A stretch of DNA of 64,000 nt from Brachypodium distachyon (GCF_000005505.3 NC_016134.3:20076370-20140369); one strand, 5' to 3'; shown: positions 1 to 10,837, counted from the first letter of the stretch. Translations and numbers: made by a program. Notes: a model not told the origin generated them from the sequence alone.

Positions 1-425
1 CGGCTGGGGGGCGACTGAAGGAGCCACTTGCTTCCAGCAAAACACCCCCGCGGGAGGCTTCCGGCGTTCTGCTGCCATCTTGGCCAGCTCGTCAGCAGCG
101 AAGTTATCCTTCCGCTTGACGTGCTCGAAGCGCAAACCTTTGAACTTTTGTTCCAGCTTGCGGACCTCCTCCACGTACGGCGCCATTTGGGGGCAGTCGT
201 AGTCCTTGTTCACCTGGTTGATCGCGAACAACCAGGCGCTTGATGTCGAGGGCAACCGCTGCCCGCAACCCGGCAAGCAGGCCCTCGTACTCCGCCGTGT
301 TGTTGGTGGAGTTGGCGAAGTCGAGTTGAACAGCGAACCGCAACTGGTCCCCTGTTGGTGACTCGATGACGACCCCGGCCCCCGCTCCCTGAAGACTGAA
401 CGCACCGTCGAATTAGAGGACCTAG
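1..425 (-). pseudogene. Gypsy RNase H domain, broken
   Basis: Minus-strand translation gives FDGAFSLQGAGAGVV, then an N-S-T-N-N-T-A-E-Y-E-G-L core, typical of gypsy RNase H. The segment is cut off from the RT by two in-frame stops close to position 420, one where a Trp codon would be expected and one where a Tyr codon would be expected. A further frame change lies near 240 (LVV followed by RDQPGEQ instead of the usual GDSQLVV). The domain runs into a spacer that leaves the window at position 1. Confidence 0.8.
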
Positions 426-1937
426 TGGTCCTCATCCAGCTTGCCGGGAAGGCTGGTCTCCGGCTCGCTTTCTTCTACGCCCGTAGACGTCCATTCTGCG
501 ACGAAGTCCGCCAGGGCCGTACTCTTAATGCTTTTGGAGTTGGCGAAGCGGAGGTCGAACTCTGACAGCTCCATCCTCCCCTCGGCCACCCTCCCGGTGG
601 CTTCACGGTTGGTGAGCGCTCGCTCGAGGCAGAACCCGGACACCACCGTGACGCGGTGCGCCTGAAAGTAGTGGCGCAGCTTGCGGGATGCAAGGAGAAT
701 CCCCAGAAGGAGCTTCTGTACTTGCGGGTACCTTGTCCGTGCGTCACACAGCACCGTACTAACGAAGTACACCGGGTGCTGCACCAACCGCTTCCGCGGT
801 GCCAAGGTTGCCGACTCGGGGGTGGTCCCCGGGTCCGAGGCGGTTGCCGGGGGCCGCTCAGCCCCCTGCCCCGCAGCCTCAGTCCCCTGAACATCTTCCT
901 CCCTCTCGGCAACCCACACCGAGTTGACCACCTGGTCAGTTGCCGCTAGGTAGAGTAGCAGCGGCTCGCCCGGCTTGGGGGCGACGAGGACAGGCGGCGA
1001 CCTCAGGTACTGATTGAGTTCCCGGAACGCCGCCTCAGCCTCGGGAGTCCAGTCGACTGGACCCTTCTTCTTCATCACCTTGAAGAAAGGCAGGGCATGC
1101 TCGCCCAGCCTGGAGATGAAACGTCCTAGCACGGCAACACAGCCGTTGAGGCACTGGACATCCTTCACCTTGCGGGGGGCCTCCATCTTCTCGATGGCTT
1201 CTATCTTGCTCGGGTTCGCCGGTATCCCCCTGTGTGAAACCAAGAAACCCAGAAGCTGCCCGGAGTTGACACCGAAGGTGCACTCATCAGGGTTCAGCTT
1301 GAGCTTCATCCTGCGGAGGTTGTCAAACGTCTCCCGCAGGTCATCAATCAACGAGTCCCCACGCTTCGATTTGATGACGATGTCGTCCATGTAGGCCTCC
1401 ACGTTGCGGCCTAGCTGGGGCCCCAAACATTCGCACAGGGTGCTCTGAAATGTGGAGCCCGCATTCTTCAACCCGAAAGGCATGCATGTATAACAATAAC
1501 AGCCAACCGGGGTGATGAACGCTGTCTTTTCCTCATCCTCGACCGCCATCTTGGTTTGATGGTAGCCAGAAAAAAGCATCCAGAAAACTCAGCAAGTCAC
1601 AACCAGCGGTAGAATCAACTATTTGAACGATACAGGGTCTAGGGAAGGGATCCTTGGGGCATGCGCGATTAAGATCAGTAAAATCTACACACATGCGAAG
1701 CTTATTCCCTGCTTTAGGCACTACTACAGGGTTGGCCAGCCAAGTAGGGTACATAACTTTCCTGATCGCCCCGGCAGCCTTGAGCTTGTCCACCTCTTGC
1801 TTGATGAAATCCTTACGCTCTTGTGCTTGCCAGCGGACCTTCTGCTTGACGGGGCGCGCGTCCGGGCGCACCGCGAGCCGATGCTCAATCACTTCCCTGG
1901 GGACTCCAGGAAGATCCGACGGTTCCCAAACGAACAC
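424..1937 (-). pseudogene. Gypsy reverse transcriptase, frameshifted
   Basis: The N-terminal part (1937 down to about 1570) contains WLANPVVVPKAGNKLRMCVD and DLNRACPKDPFP. The C-terminal part contains the FGLKNAGSTFQ box, the catalytic YMDD box near 1383-1394, and the connection region LLGFLVSHRGIPANPSKIEA. The two halves are in different frames. The switch falls in a run of six A on the plus strand near 1569-1574, where one base too many changes 'DAFSGYHQTKM' into 'DAFFWLPSNQD'. The product would copy retrotransposon RNA, but this copy cannot make a full enzyme unless the extra base is a sequencing error. Confidence 0.88.
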
Positions 1938-2144
1938 GTCGGCATTATTCCGGAGGAAGGTGATGAGGGCGCTTTCCTATTCGGCAGTAAGGTTCGCACC
2001 GACGGTAATGGTGCGCTCCTTGTCGCCGGCTTGGAGGGACAGCTTTTTCACCTTGGCGGCCTCCTCCCGGAGCCCCCGCCCCTTGCTGGGGCGCGAGCTC
2101 GAGCCTGCGCCTCCCCCGGCGAGCTCTTGCGGGGTAGCGCGGGC

Positions 2145-2745
2145 CTACTTCGTTGCCGGGGCATCACCCGGCAAGCTGTCGTCTCCGGCGTCAGCTGCAG
2201 CAGCGGCCCGGACGACCTCGCAGACGCACCAGGCCGCGTCTTTGAGGTCGCACCTGATGGAGAGGACTCCATAGACGGACGGCATCTTCATCACGCCATA
2301 GGTGCAATGCGTGACCGCCATGAACTTGATCAGCGCTGGCCGACCAAGGATCTCGTTGTAGGGCAATGGGGTATGCACCACGTCGAACACTATGTGTTCG
2401 GTCCTGAACGCTTCCCGGGACCCGAAGGGTGACCGGCAGCGTGATGCGTCCCAGCGGGCGCATGCTCCCGGGGTTCATCCCCCGGAACGGGTCGGTGGCC
2501 TTTAGCTGCTCCACCGGCAACTGGAGTTTTTCCACCAGCTTGGCGGACAGGAGGTTAAGCCCCGCTCCGTTGTCCACCAGCACCTTGGTCACCGTCATAT
2601 TGCTAATGATCGGCGAGACGACGAAGGGAATTACCCCTGAACCCAACTGCCGTGCTGGGTGATCGTCGGCGCTGAAGGTGCTCGGCACGTGCGACCACCT
2701 CAGCGGCTGCTGCGGCTCCGCATCTGGCAACAGCGCCACACGTCG
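2145..2745 (-). pseudogene. Gypsy retropepsin (protease), frameshifted
   Basis: Minus-strand translation shows the aspartic protease core VLVDNGAGLNLLS, in which DNGAG replaces the usual D(T/S/G)GA. It continues as RPLGRITLPVTLRVPG. The flap and C-terminal part (LPYNEILGRPALIKFMAVTH) is in another frame, so a frameshift lies near 2400. This enzyme would normally release gag-pol products. Spacing to the RT (about 200 bp) fits one pol polyprotein. Confidence 0.82.
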
Positions 2746-2759
2746 CAGGTGAGGCGCTT

Positions 2760-3690
2760 CACCGCGGCGTGGGATGGGAGAGTGTAAAATCCCCCATGGA
2801 TGCAGGCGACACTGCGAGGCTCCTGAAAGCCCGGCTCGTCGCCGCCAGTACAGTCGGACTCGTGCTGCTCCTCAGCGCGTGCCCTGTTGCGTCCCCGGGG
2901 TGGGCGTTCCCGCCCAGCGCGGGGCTGACCGCGCCCCCCTTGGGGTTCATCCCTGCCGGCTCCACCGTCGGCAAGCCTTGGCCCCGCCCTGGGGTAGTTC
3001 GGGCAGTCTCAGCAGAGATGCCCGATGTCGCCACAGTTGAAGCAGGCGCCGGTGGCGCGGCGCTCCTCATGGCGCTGCTCCCGCCGCTGCTTAATACCCT
3101 GCAAAACGCGGCAGTTCAACGCGTCGTGGGTGGAGTTGCTGTGGATGGGGCAGCGGGGCGCGTCGCCCGGCTTCCCGCCAGATCCGCCACCCGGCGAGGC
3201 CTTCTTCGCAGGCCTCGCGGCAGGAGCCCCCGAGTCCGCAACGAGAACTTGCTTCCCGTTGCGCTTGATCGCACGGGTAATGCCCCGTCGGTCTGCTCAT
3301 TTAATGAGCCATGCGCCTTACTCCTTGCCCCGGTGGGGCCGCGCACCCCGCGCCCGCCATACGCCCGCGTGGCGTTGTTGATCTGCCGACTGGGCCCCAC
3401 GCTTGAGGCGGGGGCCTGCGCCCGGGAACTCCCTGTCCCGGCTAGTCGCTCCCCAAGAAGCGCCTGGGCCCAACGCACCCGGGAACTTCCCCCCGGGAAG
3501 CGGCTTCCTGGGAGGTGCCCAGGCAGGAATACTCCCTGAAGCCCCGCTAGCCCTTCCGGGCTGGTAGCTTGCCGGACTGCTCGTAGACGCTGTCCGGGAT
3601 GAAACCCTCCCGGGAACTCAGGGACGGGGCCCACGCGTCGCGCAGCGGTGGTACCCCGGGTGCCAGTGGTGCGACACTGACGCACGTCTA
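2760..3690 (-). pseudogene. Gypsy gag C-terminus with CCHC zinc knuckle carrying a stop
   Basis: A nucleocapsid knuckle reads C-F-N-C-G-D-I-G-H-L-C-stop-D-C-P at 3044 down to 3003. The in-frame TGA at 3011-3009 sits where an Arg codon (CGA) is common, which suggests C-to-T decay of a methylated CpG. Upstream, CPIHSNSTHDALNC in the same frame is typical of gypsy gag just before the knuckle. The rest of the GC-rich stretch up to 3690 is probably gag, but its frames are too broken to follow. Confidence 0.7.
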
Positions 3691-3699
3691 CAGTGTGCT

Positions 3700-4910
3700 T
3701 AGCTGTTAGGCTAGCCTGTACATCCAGTCACATCGGCTGACCAAAAGGGCTCTTCACCTCCAGTAGGTACGTCATCAATGACAAGATCTGATTCGAAATT
3801 ATCTTTCGTACAGGATGACGGAGTTGAAAACTCGTCTTGAGTCTCGTCTGTGAACACTAAGACTCTCATTGGAGTCGCGAATTAACCAGTTGTTGCTTTA
3901 TACTAAAGACTTCATACAGTCGACTATTGTTTATTCTTTACTTACAACAGCAAAAACAGGGCAATGACCCTGACACAAAACAGTCGATTTCATATAATCG
4001 ACTCAAGTGAGTCGCACCAGCTGCGTCACCTCAGTTGTTTATGCTCATTCGCATAACAGTAAGCCTCTTGGGTTTCGTTCAAATAGCCTGGAGCTGCACC
4101 AGCTGCGCTGCTCTAGTAAAATCCATGCTCATTGCATGAAGATAAGCCTCAGGGATCTCTCCATCGAGCCTGAAATCGTACCAGTTGCGTATTTCAGTAA
4201 ATCCATGCTCATTGCATGAAGATTAGACCCGAAAGTTCTCTTACAGGCTTGGGATCGTACCAGCTACGTTATTTCTAGTCAAATCCATACTCATTGTATG
4301 AAGGTAAGTCCTAAAAATTAGGCTTGGATATGCATCAACTACATCCCTCCAGTAACAATTTTCACTTAAGGGTCGCTCCCTGCAACCATGTTCATTACAT
4401 GAAGATAAGAGCCGTAGGCTTCCTATAGGGCCTGGAAACGTACCAGCTGCGTATTTCTAGTTCAAGCAATCTTGACGAATGAGTCGAGTACTTAAAAACT
4501 GGAATTTGACTCTATAAGACCCCAGCAGGCTAAGTCAAAATTTGCCAGTCGCCAGGTTCGAGCCCGGGGACTCGAATGCTGATGAAAGCTAGTGTTGTTT
4601 TCTCCCTAGAGCGATTAACTGGACTCGACTTCTCGAGTATCTGGGCGCATTAAGCATATATCCTTATGACTCCTATTCACCGCATTGATTCACTATTAGC
4701 TCATATTGTGGAACTGTTACTTAACAGTCAAGCATTAAAAACATCGGCCCAGACACTCTCTGAGTCGAAAATACTTCTCGTTCGAAGTACAAATCAATGA
4801 AACTCCAAGTCTGCAGCATTATCCAACTGGCTCAACAGCAGAATACAATCATTCTTTACGGGAAAAGTCCCTAGTTGAGTCTTCGACTCAACCAGGCACT
4901 TAGGGGCTAC
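3700..4910 (+). mobile_element. 3' internal (non-coding) region of a second gypsy element
   Basis: This AT-richer stretch has no usable reading frame and holds tandem repeats. It ends in a purine-rich run (aggcacttaggggctac) directly before a TGATGTGG start at 4911. That arrangement, 3' untranslated DNA, polypurine tract, then LTR, places it on the plus strand, opposite to the element on its left. The left boundary near 3.7 kb is a guess from the change in base composition. Confidence 0.55.
4010..4470 (+). repeat. Diverged tandem repeats of about 100 bp
   Basis: The motif 'accagctgcg' followed some 30 bases later by 'aatccatgctcattgcatga' and 'gaagataag' recurs about five times (near 4016, 4095, 4178, 4258 and 4440, with a weaker copy near 4335). 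Unit length varies from roughly 80 to 110 bp. Tandem repeats of this kind are common in the 3' untranslated part of Tat-lineage gypsy elements, which fits the position just before a polypurine tract. Confidence 0.75.
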
Positions 4911-5390
4911 TGATGTGGTTATGACTAACCACGTACTCGACTCGAGTATACCCGGTATAGCCCAGCTGGGGGCCCACAAGGAAGCCTACCTCGACTCTAG
5001 GAGTCTACATGCCAAATCTTGCGACTCAAGACAAGGAAGGTTAATTAGAGTATATCTCCTCATTGTAACCGACTTGGACTCTACCTGAGACCTGAGTTCC
5101 TGCATATATAAAGGACCAGGAGGGGGAGCCAAGAGGACATCCCCCAATTTAGATACAAGTCGCCGAGACGCACTCGACGACTCGGTGCATCTAGACTCTG
5201 TGGCACCCCATTGTAGTCGACTCATCAATACAGATCCGACAAGCAGGACGTATGGGTATTACCTCATCGAGGGCCCTAAACCTGGGTAAATCGTGTCCCC
5301 TGTGTCCTTGTTAGCCGACGAGTTCGCCAACACACACTCATCTTTCCTTGATACAAGTCCATCAATATGGACATTGTCGAAGTTACATCT
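4911..5390 (+). mobile_element. Gypsy LTR, plus strand (right end uncertain)
   Basis: The LTR starts TGATGTGG right after a polypurine tract. It contains a TATA box (TATATAAAG at 5105-5113) and a downstream block 'gtattacctcatcgagggcc' that I recognise from several Triticeae gypsy LTRs. The far end is hard to place: no clean CA end plus target duplication is visible, and minus-strand gag of another element starts by about 5383. Confidence 0.65.
5105..5113 (+). promoter_or_regulatory. TATA box of the gypsy LTR
   Basis: TATATAAAG lies about 195 bp inside the LTR start, followed by a GA-rich stretch. This is the expected U3/R layout for plus-strand transcription. Confidence 0.6.
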
Positions 5391-6330
5391 TCGTCAGTTG
5401 GACTCTACATCGTATGGCTGTATCATCAGCGGCTTGAACCTCGCGAGAAAGCCGCGTCTTGAATCTCTCGTGTGAGCAGGTTACAAGATGGTCAGCCCTT
5501 CCGGTTTCTTCAGTGGTGAGATCCTCCTTCGTCGGAGTCGCTTTCGTCGCTAGAAGGATCACTTGGAGAGTGATCTCGGCATCTTCTTGGAGGGTCGGAG
5601 CGTCGGCAAGGGTTTCTTTCACCGCCGGCGAGGGCTCCGGACTCTGCCACTTGCTCGTTTCCGTGCACGTTGGGATCTCGTTATACGCGGGGTGCATCTT
5701 GAGGTGGTGCTTGGTTGCCACCTTGTTCGGCCCAGGCAGGGGGAGCAAGGGGCGCTTCATTGGCACTCGTAAAGCGAGGCTGATTTGGAGCATGTGCGAC
5801 TTGGAGAGCGCCATGCGGCGGAAATCCCCAGTGCGGAGCTCCATGGGTGATTGTGGCGAGAGTGCCATGAGGGGTCGTAGACGGGACTCCTTGATTTTCC
5901 GGCCCGGATCCTCCTGACGCCACATTGTTTCCACTTGCAGGTTCAGAAGGTAGAGTCATCGGTGGTAGAGAAGGCGGCGCGAAGCCTGTTGAGCGAAGTA
6001 AGCCAAGTTCTGCGTCCCCTGCGGGGCCGACAACTATGGTAGCTCGCCGATCCTTGCTACCACGTTGGTGGGTGTCGAGGTACTGCCTGCGACGGTTACG
6101 AACACCTTTTACCTTCGGAGATGGTCGGAAGCAGAGGTGCGACCACGACTTTAGTTGCGGTGACCATGTCAGTGGCGACGGTCGAACCGGTGAGAATATC
6201 TTCTCCCTCAGAAGTTCCCGAGGCATTTGTTTTCTTTGTTTGTAACCATGTAGACTTCGCGGCAAATTGGGCACTCGATGAAGTAGGCTTCATTGGTGCC
6301 ATTAAATCTTCAATTGCGGCGAGGGTTCTC
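5383..6330 (-). pseudogene. Gypsy gag N-terminal region (third element), frameshifted
   Basis: Immediately downstream (minus strand) of a primer binding site, a reading frame opens near 6300 (APMKPTSSSAQFAAKSTW). It continues through proline- and threonine-rich sequence in more than one frame down to about 5383. No conserved gag domain is clear, so the call rests on position after LTR and primer site. It ends where plus-strand LTR material begins, so the element was interrupted or truncated there. Confidence 0.5.
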
Positions 6331-6344
6331 CACGGTCGGCGCCA
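6331..6344 (-). other. Primer binding site (TGGCGCC type)
   Basis: The minus strand reads TGGCGCCGACCGTG one base after an LTR ending in CAACA. TGGCGCC is the common start of plant gypsy primer sites. It fixes the orientation of this element and the 3' end of its LTR. Confidence 0.7.
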
Positions 6345-6345
6345 C

Positions 6346-7070
6346 TGTTGTTGTTCTAGAAAACAACAGGAGTAAGGGGTGCCAATGGTCGATGGCACAA
6401 GTGCAAGAATTGTATGTAGGGTGTGTATGCCGGCCTTATAGTGAAGGTCGCTGTACACTTGGACACGTTGACACGTCGATATTTTTTGAATAGGTTCAGT
6501 CGACTCTGCGGGCACGACTTAGTCCTATGTTAGGAGAGGCTTCGAGGGATCGTTAGCCGGGTGTTTGGACTGAACTCGTCTTCCCAAATCACCTATGGCA
6601 AGAGATCTCTCGGGGCCGCCTCAGACTTGGGCCGAACTTGTCTTCCCAAGTAGCAAGGTTGGGATACCCTCAAGACTCTAACCCGATCCCTCTACTTCGA
6701 GTCGAGGCCGTACTAGAAGGGCCGGAACCTCGAAACTAGGCTTCCTAAGTTGTGTCCCTGAGGTTGAGTTGAGGCTAGGCTCGACCCAAGCACTCGAGAG
6801 CGGGCTCCTTAGGTTGCTCTAGCCCTCTCCCCTTTGATCTTATTCCAATGGAGAGTGAATGATACATGGCCCCATGGGGGGGAGGTATTTATAGCCATGG
6901 CTACCCTTGAGGGAGAGGGAAAGTGAAGGCAAAGTGGTAAACTCATCCCTACACCTTTCTTGGCTCCTACTCAAGCTCCTCTTCTCCTTTGACCATGGCA
7001 TGAGAGGCTTGACTCGTTGACTCGTTTGACCGGCGCCTAGTTGGCAATGAAGATTAGATTTCATCGACTA
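6346..7070 (-). mobile_element. Gypsy LTR, minus strand, 5' copy
   Basis: The LTR ends at 6346 next to the primer binding site and has a TATA box (TATAAATA, minus strand) at 6893-6886. Its upstream end near 7070 is estimated from the change to copia sequence. Bases 6481-6840 match, in reverse complement, the plus-strand stretch 37468-37830. That shows the same LTR family occurs twice in the window in opposite orientations. Confidence 0.75.
6886..6893 (-). promoter_or_regulatory. TATA box of the minus-strand gypsy LTR
   Basis: TATAAATA on the minus strand, in 'ccatggctataaatacctcc', about 540 bp before the LTR end. This layout fits U3 followed by R-U5. Confidence 0.6.
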
Positions 7071-7260
7071 CGCGGATTCAAACACAGATGAAGAAAACGA
7101 TGCTTGCCTGGATTCTTCGTCCGTGGTTGAAGCAAATCAGCGGCGGCGCTGAAGACAGATCTGAAGACTTCGCACGAGACAATCACGGAGAGAGCTCGTG
7201 GTGAGAGAGGATTGACTGGGGGAAAATGACCGCGGGTGGAAACTGCGACGGCTTAAAGGG

Positions 7261-7268
7261 TATTTATA
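7261..7268 (-). promoter_or_regulatory. Post-pol TATA-like box in copia 3' region
   Basis: The minus strand reads TATAAATA, followed downstream by a C/T-rich leader with CTCTCTCACC and the block GGCAAGCATCGTTTTC. The plus-strand relative has TATAAAAG at 13442-13449 followed by GGCAAGCGTCGTTTTT. The shared layout after pol suggests a conserved sense promoter for something downstream. That is inference. Confidence 0.45.
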
Positions 7269-7848
7269 TGGGTGGAAGGATAAGGGCAACTCCTCGATTC
7301 TAGGTCCAGTCCTTATCCACTGGACGGTCCAAATTTTGCTCGTTAGGATAAGATTTTACCGAGGTGAAGACTGAAGAATAAAATTGACGTGACAAATGTC
7401 TTCAATTCTTCAAGTCGAAATTTTCTTCAAAACTCAAAAACTTATTTCGATGACTCAACAAATGATTCCAGCATCACTAAGGAAAAACTCGATGATACCA
7501 GAATACTCATAAAATTGACTCTGTGTTGAGAATAAAAGCATGAAATTAGGAAAGAGAGAGATAGATAGGTTCTAAAGTTGTCCTTGGTCTCATTTTCATC
7601 CGATAGCAAGAATCAAATCGTGAATACAACTATATGGATGAATCTGAGGAAAAACCAAATGAAACAGGCTCTAAGTCCTATCAAGAAACATAAAACTACT
7701 CAAGAACTGAAGAAATCTAAAAAATTGAAGATAATGCATAAGACATAACTTCAAAACAAAATAATGCAAGAATATGTACAAGTGTGCAATGTCTTCAAGT
7801 TACATTTCGGATATCCAAGATATTCAGTTCATTCCTCAGCTCACAGAA

Positions 7849-8409
7849 TCAGGTTTTGTCAAGTGGTTTGGTGAAGATATCTGCAAGTTGTTTTTCTGTT
7901 CTCACATGGCTTAGGGAAATTTCATTTTTGGATACATGATCTCTGAGGAAATGATGACAAATGTCAATATGTTTGGTACGGGAGTGTTGAACTGGATTAT
8001 TGGCTATCTTTATGGCACTGTCATTATCACACAGAAGAGGAACGGCATCAACGGTGATTCCAAAATCCTTCAAGGTTTGCCTCATCCACAAAATTTGGGC
8101 ACAAGAACTAACCGCTGAGATGTATTCAGCTTCAGCAGTGGAAAGAGCAACTGAATTTTGCTTCTTTAAAGACCAGCTCACTAAAGATCTTCCTAGGAAT
8201 TGGCAAGTGCCGTAAGTGGATTTTCTATCAACTTTGCAATCGGCATAGTCTGAGTCTGAGTAACCAACCAAATCAAAGGTGGCACCCTTGGATACCAAAC
8301 CCCAAAACATGGGGTATGAATGAAATATCTCAGGATACGCTTCACTGCCACTAAGTGACATTCCATGGGAGCAGCCTGAAACCTTGCACACATGCACACA
8401 CTCAACATG
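7849..8409 (-). pseudogene. Copia RT C-terminus and RNase H, truncated
   Basis: The minus strand encodes the RT tail (SVCMCARFQAAP, then AVKRILRYF) in one frame. After a frame change it encodes a complete RNase H: YSDSDYADCKVDRKST, ALSTAEAEYISAV, HIDICHHFLRDHV and QLADIFTKPL. These are standard Ty1/copia motifs. The RT is missing its catalytic part because the LTR palindrome begins at 8410, so the copy is inactive. Confidence 0.88.
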
Positions 8410-9631
8410 TGAAAGGGAAACCTTGCCCCTATATGGGCTTTTATGAATGATGACAACATGGTTGAGAAACTAATGAGTTACACGGAGTGTTTCAGGTTTT
8501 AGTTCCTCAGAAGAGTTGGTTTACCCGGCATCGACGACCCCTAAATATTGAAGTACATGTACTAGCTTGAAGTATGAAGAACTCAGGGAAGAATGGAGAA
8601 GAATGTGAAGCGTAGCTTTCTTCATAGGTCTTTTCGTAACTTTTTCTTCACTTGAGTATAGGAACACTGTACTATTAAGGGGGGGTTTGAAGTGTGCAGC
8701 CGGTTTAGGTGAAACCTATTCTTCATGTTTAGCTTAGGTGAAAACCATTTTCTGTGTGAGTGTTTTTCGTCGGAGTTAAGAATGAAGCATTTCAAATTCA
8801 CAGAAACTTCCGCGTGAAGTCTTCACTTAGATTTCCAATGTGTTTGAAAAACTTTGTCGCTTTACATTTTGACCACGTAATCTAACCGTTGTGAGACAAA
8901 GAGATAAAGTGCAAGCTAGAGTCTCAGGGATCACTTTATCCAACGGGTCACAACGGCTAGATCGGCTGTGGCCAAGGCTATATAAGACGACCCACCCCGA
9001 ATGGTTTCGGTGGTGATCCCCAAGAAGATATTTTGAAGTACACCTGAAAAAACTCTTAGAGCTGAACTGAGCGTGAAGAATGGGATCCCCTCTCTAGCCG
9101 AACACTTGAAGCTTGTTACTCTTGGTGATTGGCATTACCTAGACGGCTAGGAGTCAGTGTTGAAGTGCAATCGAAGCTTGTGATTCGCCATCAACCAGTT
9201 TGTGAAGGTCCGGAGATCACCTCAAGATCTACCACGAGTAACTGGGCGAGACTTAGGTCTTAGCTTAGGAGGATTGGGTGGACTTGTGTGTCCGCGAGTC
9301 TTGTGTGACTCAGCCCCCTCAACGGAGACGTAGGATTGTGCCAACAAGCTGAACTTCGGAAAACAAATCCATGTGTCTTCGTGTTCTGGTGATATCGTTC
9401 CTCAATCTTATACTCTCTGTTGAAGTAAAATTGTTCTTAATGTTCTTGTCTTAACTGCTACTGCTTAACTTGTTCATCTTTCTTCATTCCGCTGCAACTC
9501 TAGAATTTGCTAAGTAAAATCTATGTTGTTGAAGTACTGTGACTGTCTTCAGTCTTCAGTCTTCATTTTTGAAGAAAACTTAAAATTGGTCACATTCACC
9601 CCCCCCCCTCTGTGACGTACTTGATCTTTCA
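8410..9631 (+). mobile_element. Copia LTR, plus strand, complete (left arm of palindrome)
   Basis: The LTR runs from TGAAAGGGAAACC to GATCTTTCA, giving a short TGAAA/TTTCA inverted end. It is followed at once by a primer binding site for initiator tRNA-Met. A TATA box (CTATATAAG, 8979-8987) sits about 570 bp in. Nearly the whole LTR, up to 9544, is repeated in reverse complement at 9728-10832. Only about 95 bases of internal DNA follow before the second arm starts. Confidence 0.85.
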
Positions 9632-9633
9632 CT

Positions 9634-9645
9634 TGGTATCAGAGC
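9634..9645 (+). other. Copia primer binding site (initiator tRNA-Met)
   Basis: TGGTATCAGAGC lies two bases after the LTR end at 9631. It is the standard complement to the 3' end of plant initiator tRNA-Met used by Ty1/copia elements and confirms the plus orientation of the left LTR. Confidence 0.9.
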
Positions 9646-9727
9646 AAGGTTTCCTTGTTTTGGTTTAACCACCTGAGGAAGAAGTACGTCTAAGGAAGGG
9701 AAGTTACCTGTTCTTAGCAGTACCAAT

Positions 9728-10832
9728 TAGTCACAGTACTTCAACAACAGAGATTTTACTAGCAAATTTTAGAGTTGCAGTAGTAGTGAAGAAAAGAACA
9801 GTAAGAATAGTTGTACTTCAACAAAAAGTATGAGATTGAGGAACGATATCACCAGAACACGAAGACACGGAAATTTGTTTTCCGAAGTTCAGATTGTTGG
9901 CACAATCCTACGTCTGTGTTGAGGGGGCTGAGTCACTCAAGACTTGCGGACACACAAGTCCACCCAATCCTTCTGAGCTAAGACCAAAGTCTCGCCCAGT
10001 TACTCGTGGTAAATCTTGAAGTGATCTCCGGACCTTCACAGACTGGTTGATGGCGAATCACAAGCTTCGATTGCTCTTCAATACTGACTCCTAGCCGTCT
10101 TGGTGATGCCAATCACCAAGAGTAACAAGCTTCAAGTGTTTGGCTAGAGAGGGGATCCCATTCTTCACGCTCAGTTCTGCTCTAAGGGTTTTCTCAGGTG
10201 TACTTCAAAACATCTCCTTGGGGATCAGCACCAAAACCGTTCGGGGTGGGTCATCTTATATAGCCTTGACCATAGCCGATCTAGCCGTTGTGACCCGTTG
10301 GATAAAGTGATCCCTGAGACTCCAGCTCGCACTTTATCTCTTTGTCTCACAACGGTTAGATTACGTGGTCAAAACGTAAAGCGACAAAGTTTTTCAGACA
10401 CATTTGAAATCAGAATGAAGACTTCATGCGGAAGTTTCTGTGAAGCCTGAAATGCTTCATTCTTCACTCCGACGAAAAACACTCACACAGAAAATGGTTT
10501 TCGCCTAAGCTGAACATGAAGAATAGGTTTCACCTAAACCAGCTCCACACTTCAAACCTCCCTTAATAGTACGGCGTTCCTATACTCAAGTGAAGAAAAA
10601 AGCTTTGGAAAGACCTATGAAGAAAGCTATGCTTCACATTCTTCCCCGTTCTTTACTGAGTTCTTCACACTTCAAGCCAGTACCTCTACTTCAATTTTTA
10701 GGGGTCGTCGATGCTGGTTAAACCAACTCTTCTGAGGAACTAAAACCTGAAACACTCCGTATAACTCATTAGTTCCTCAACCATGTTGTCATCATTCATC
10801 AAAACCCATATAGGGGCAAGGTTTCCTTTTCA
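9728..10832 (-). mobile_element. Copia LTR, minus strand, 3'-truncated (right arm of palindrome)
   Basis: Read on the minus strand it starts TGAAAAGGAAACCTTGCC at 10832 and follows the left LTR closely down to GTACTGTGACT near 9728. The last 87 or so bases of the LTR are missing. Its TATA element is at about 10257-10264 on the minus strand. The right border touches copia gag-pre-integrase coding sequence on the plus strand. No target duplication can be assigned because the inner end is lost. Confidence 0.8.
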
Positions 10833-10837
10833 GATAT

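Larger units (their letters stand above)
1..3700 (-). mobile_element. Degenerate Ty3/gypsy (Tat-like) retrotransposon, internal region
   Basis: Read on the minus strand, this stretch carries gag nucleocapsid, retropepsin, reverse transcriptase and RNase H in the order usual for Ty3/gypsy pol. The protease core (VLVDNGAGLNLLS), the RT box (AYMDDIVIKSK) and the RNase H region resemble plant Tat-lineage elements. Frameshifts and in-frame stops are present in several domains, so the copy is dead. The left edge is cut by the window, so integrase and the 3' LTR lie outside. The right edge near 3.7 kb abuts plus-strand gypsy DNA, so the 5' LTR is missing or displaced. Lineage assignment rests on remembered motifs, not on a tree. 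Confidence 0.9.
7076..8409 (-). mobile_element. Ty1/copia element, 3' portion, minus strand
   Basis: On the minus strand this has the end of a copia reverse transcriptase, a full RNase H, an AT-rich 3' stretch and then a TATA-containing leader-like block. It is cut at 8409/8410 by the start of a plus-strand LTR and at about 7075 by gypsy DNA. It belongs to the same family as the plus-strand copia remnant at 10838-13660: both share RNase H, the 3' stretch and the leader-like block. Confidence 0.85.
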
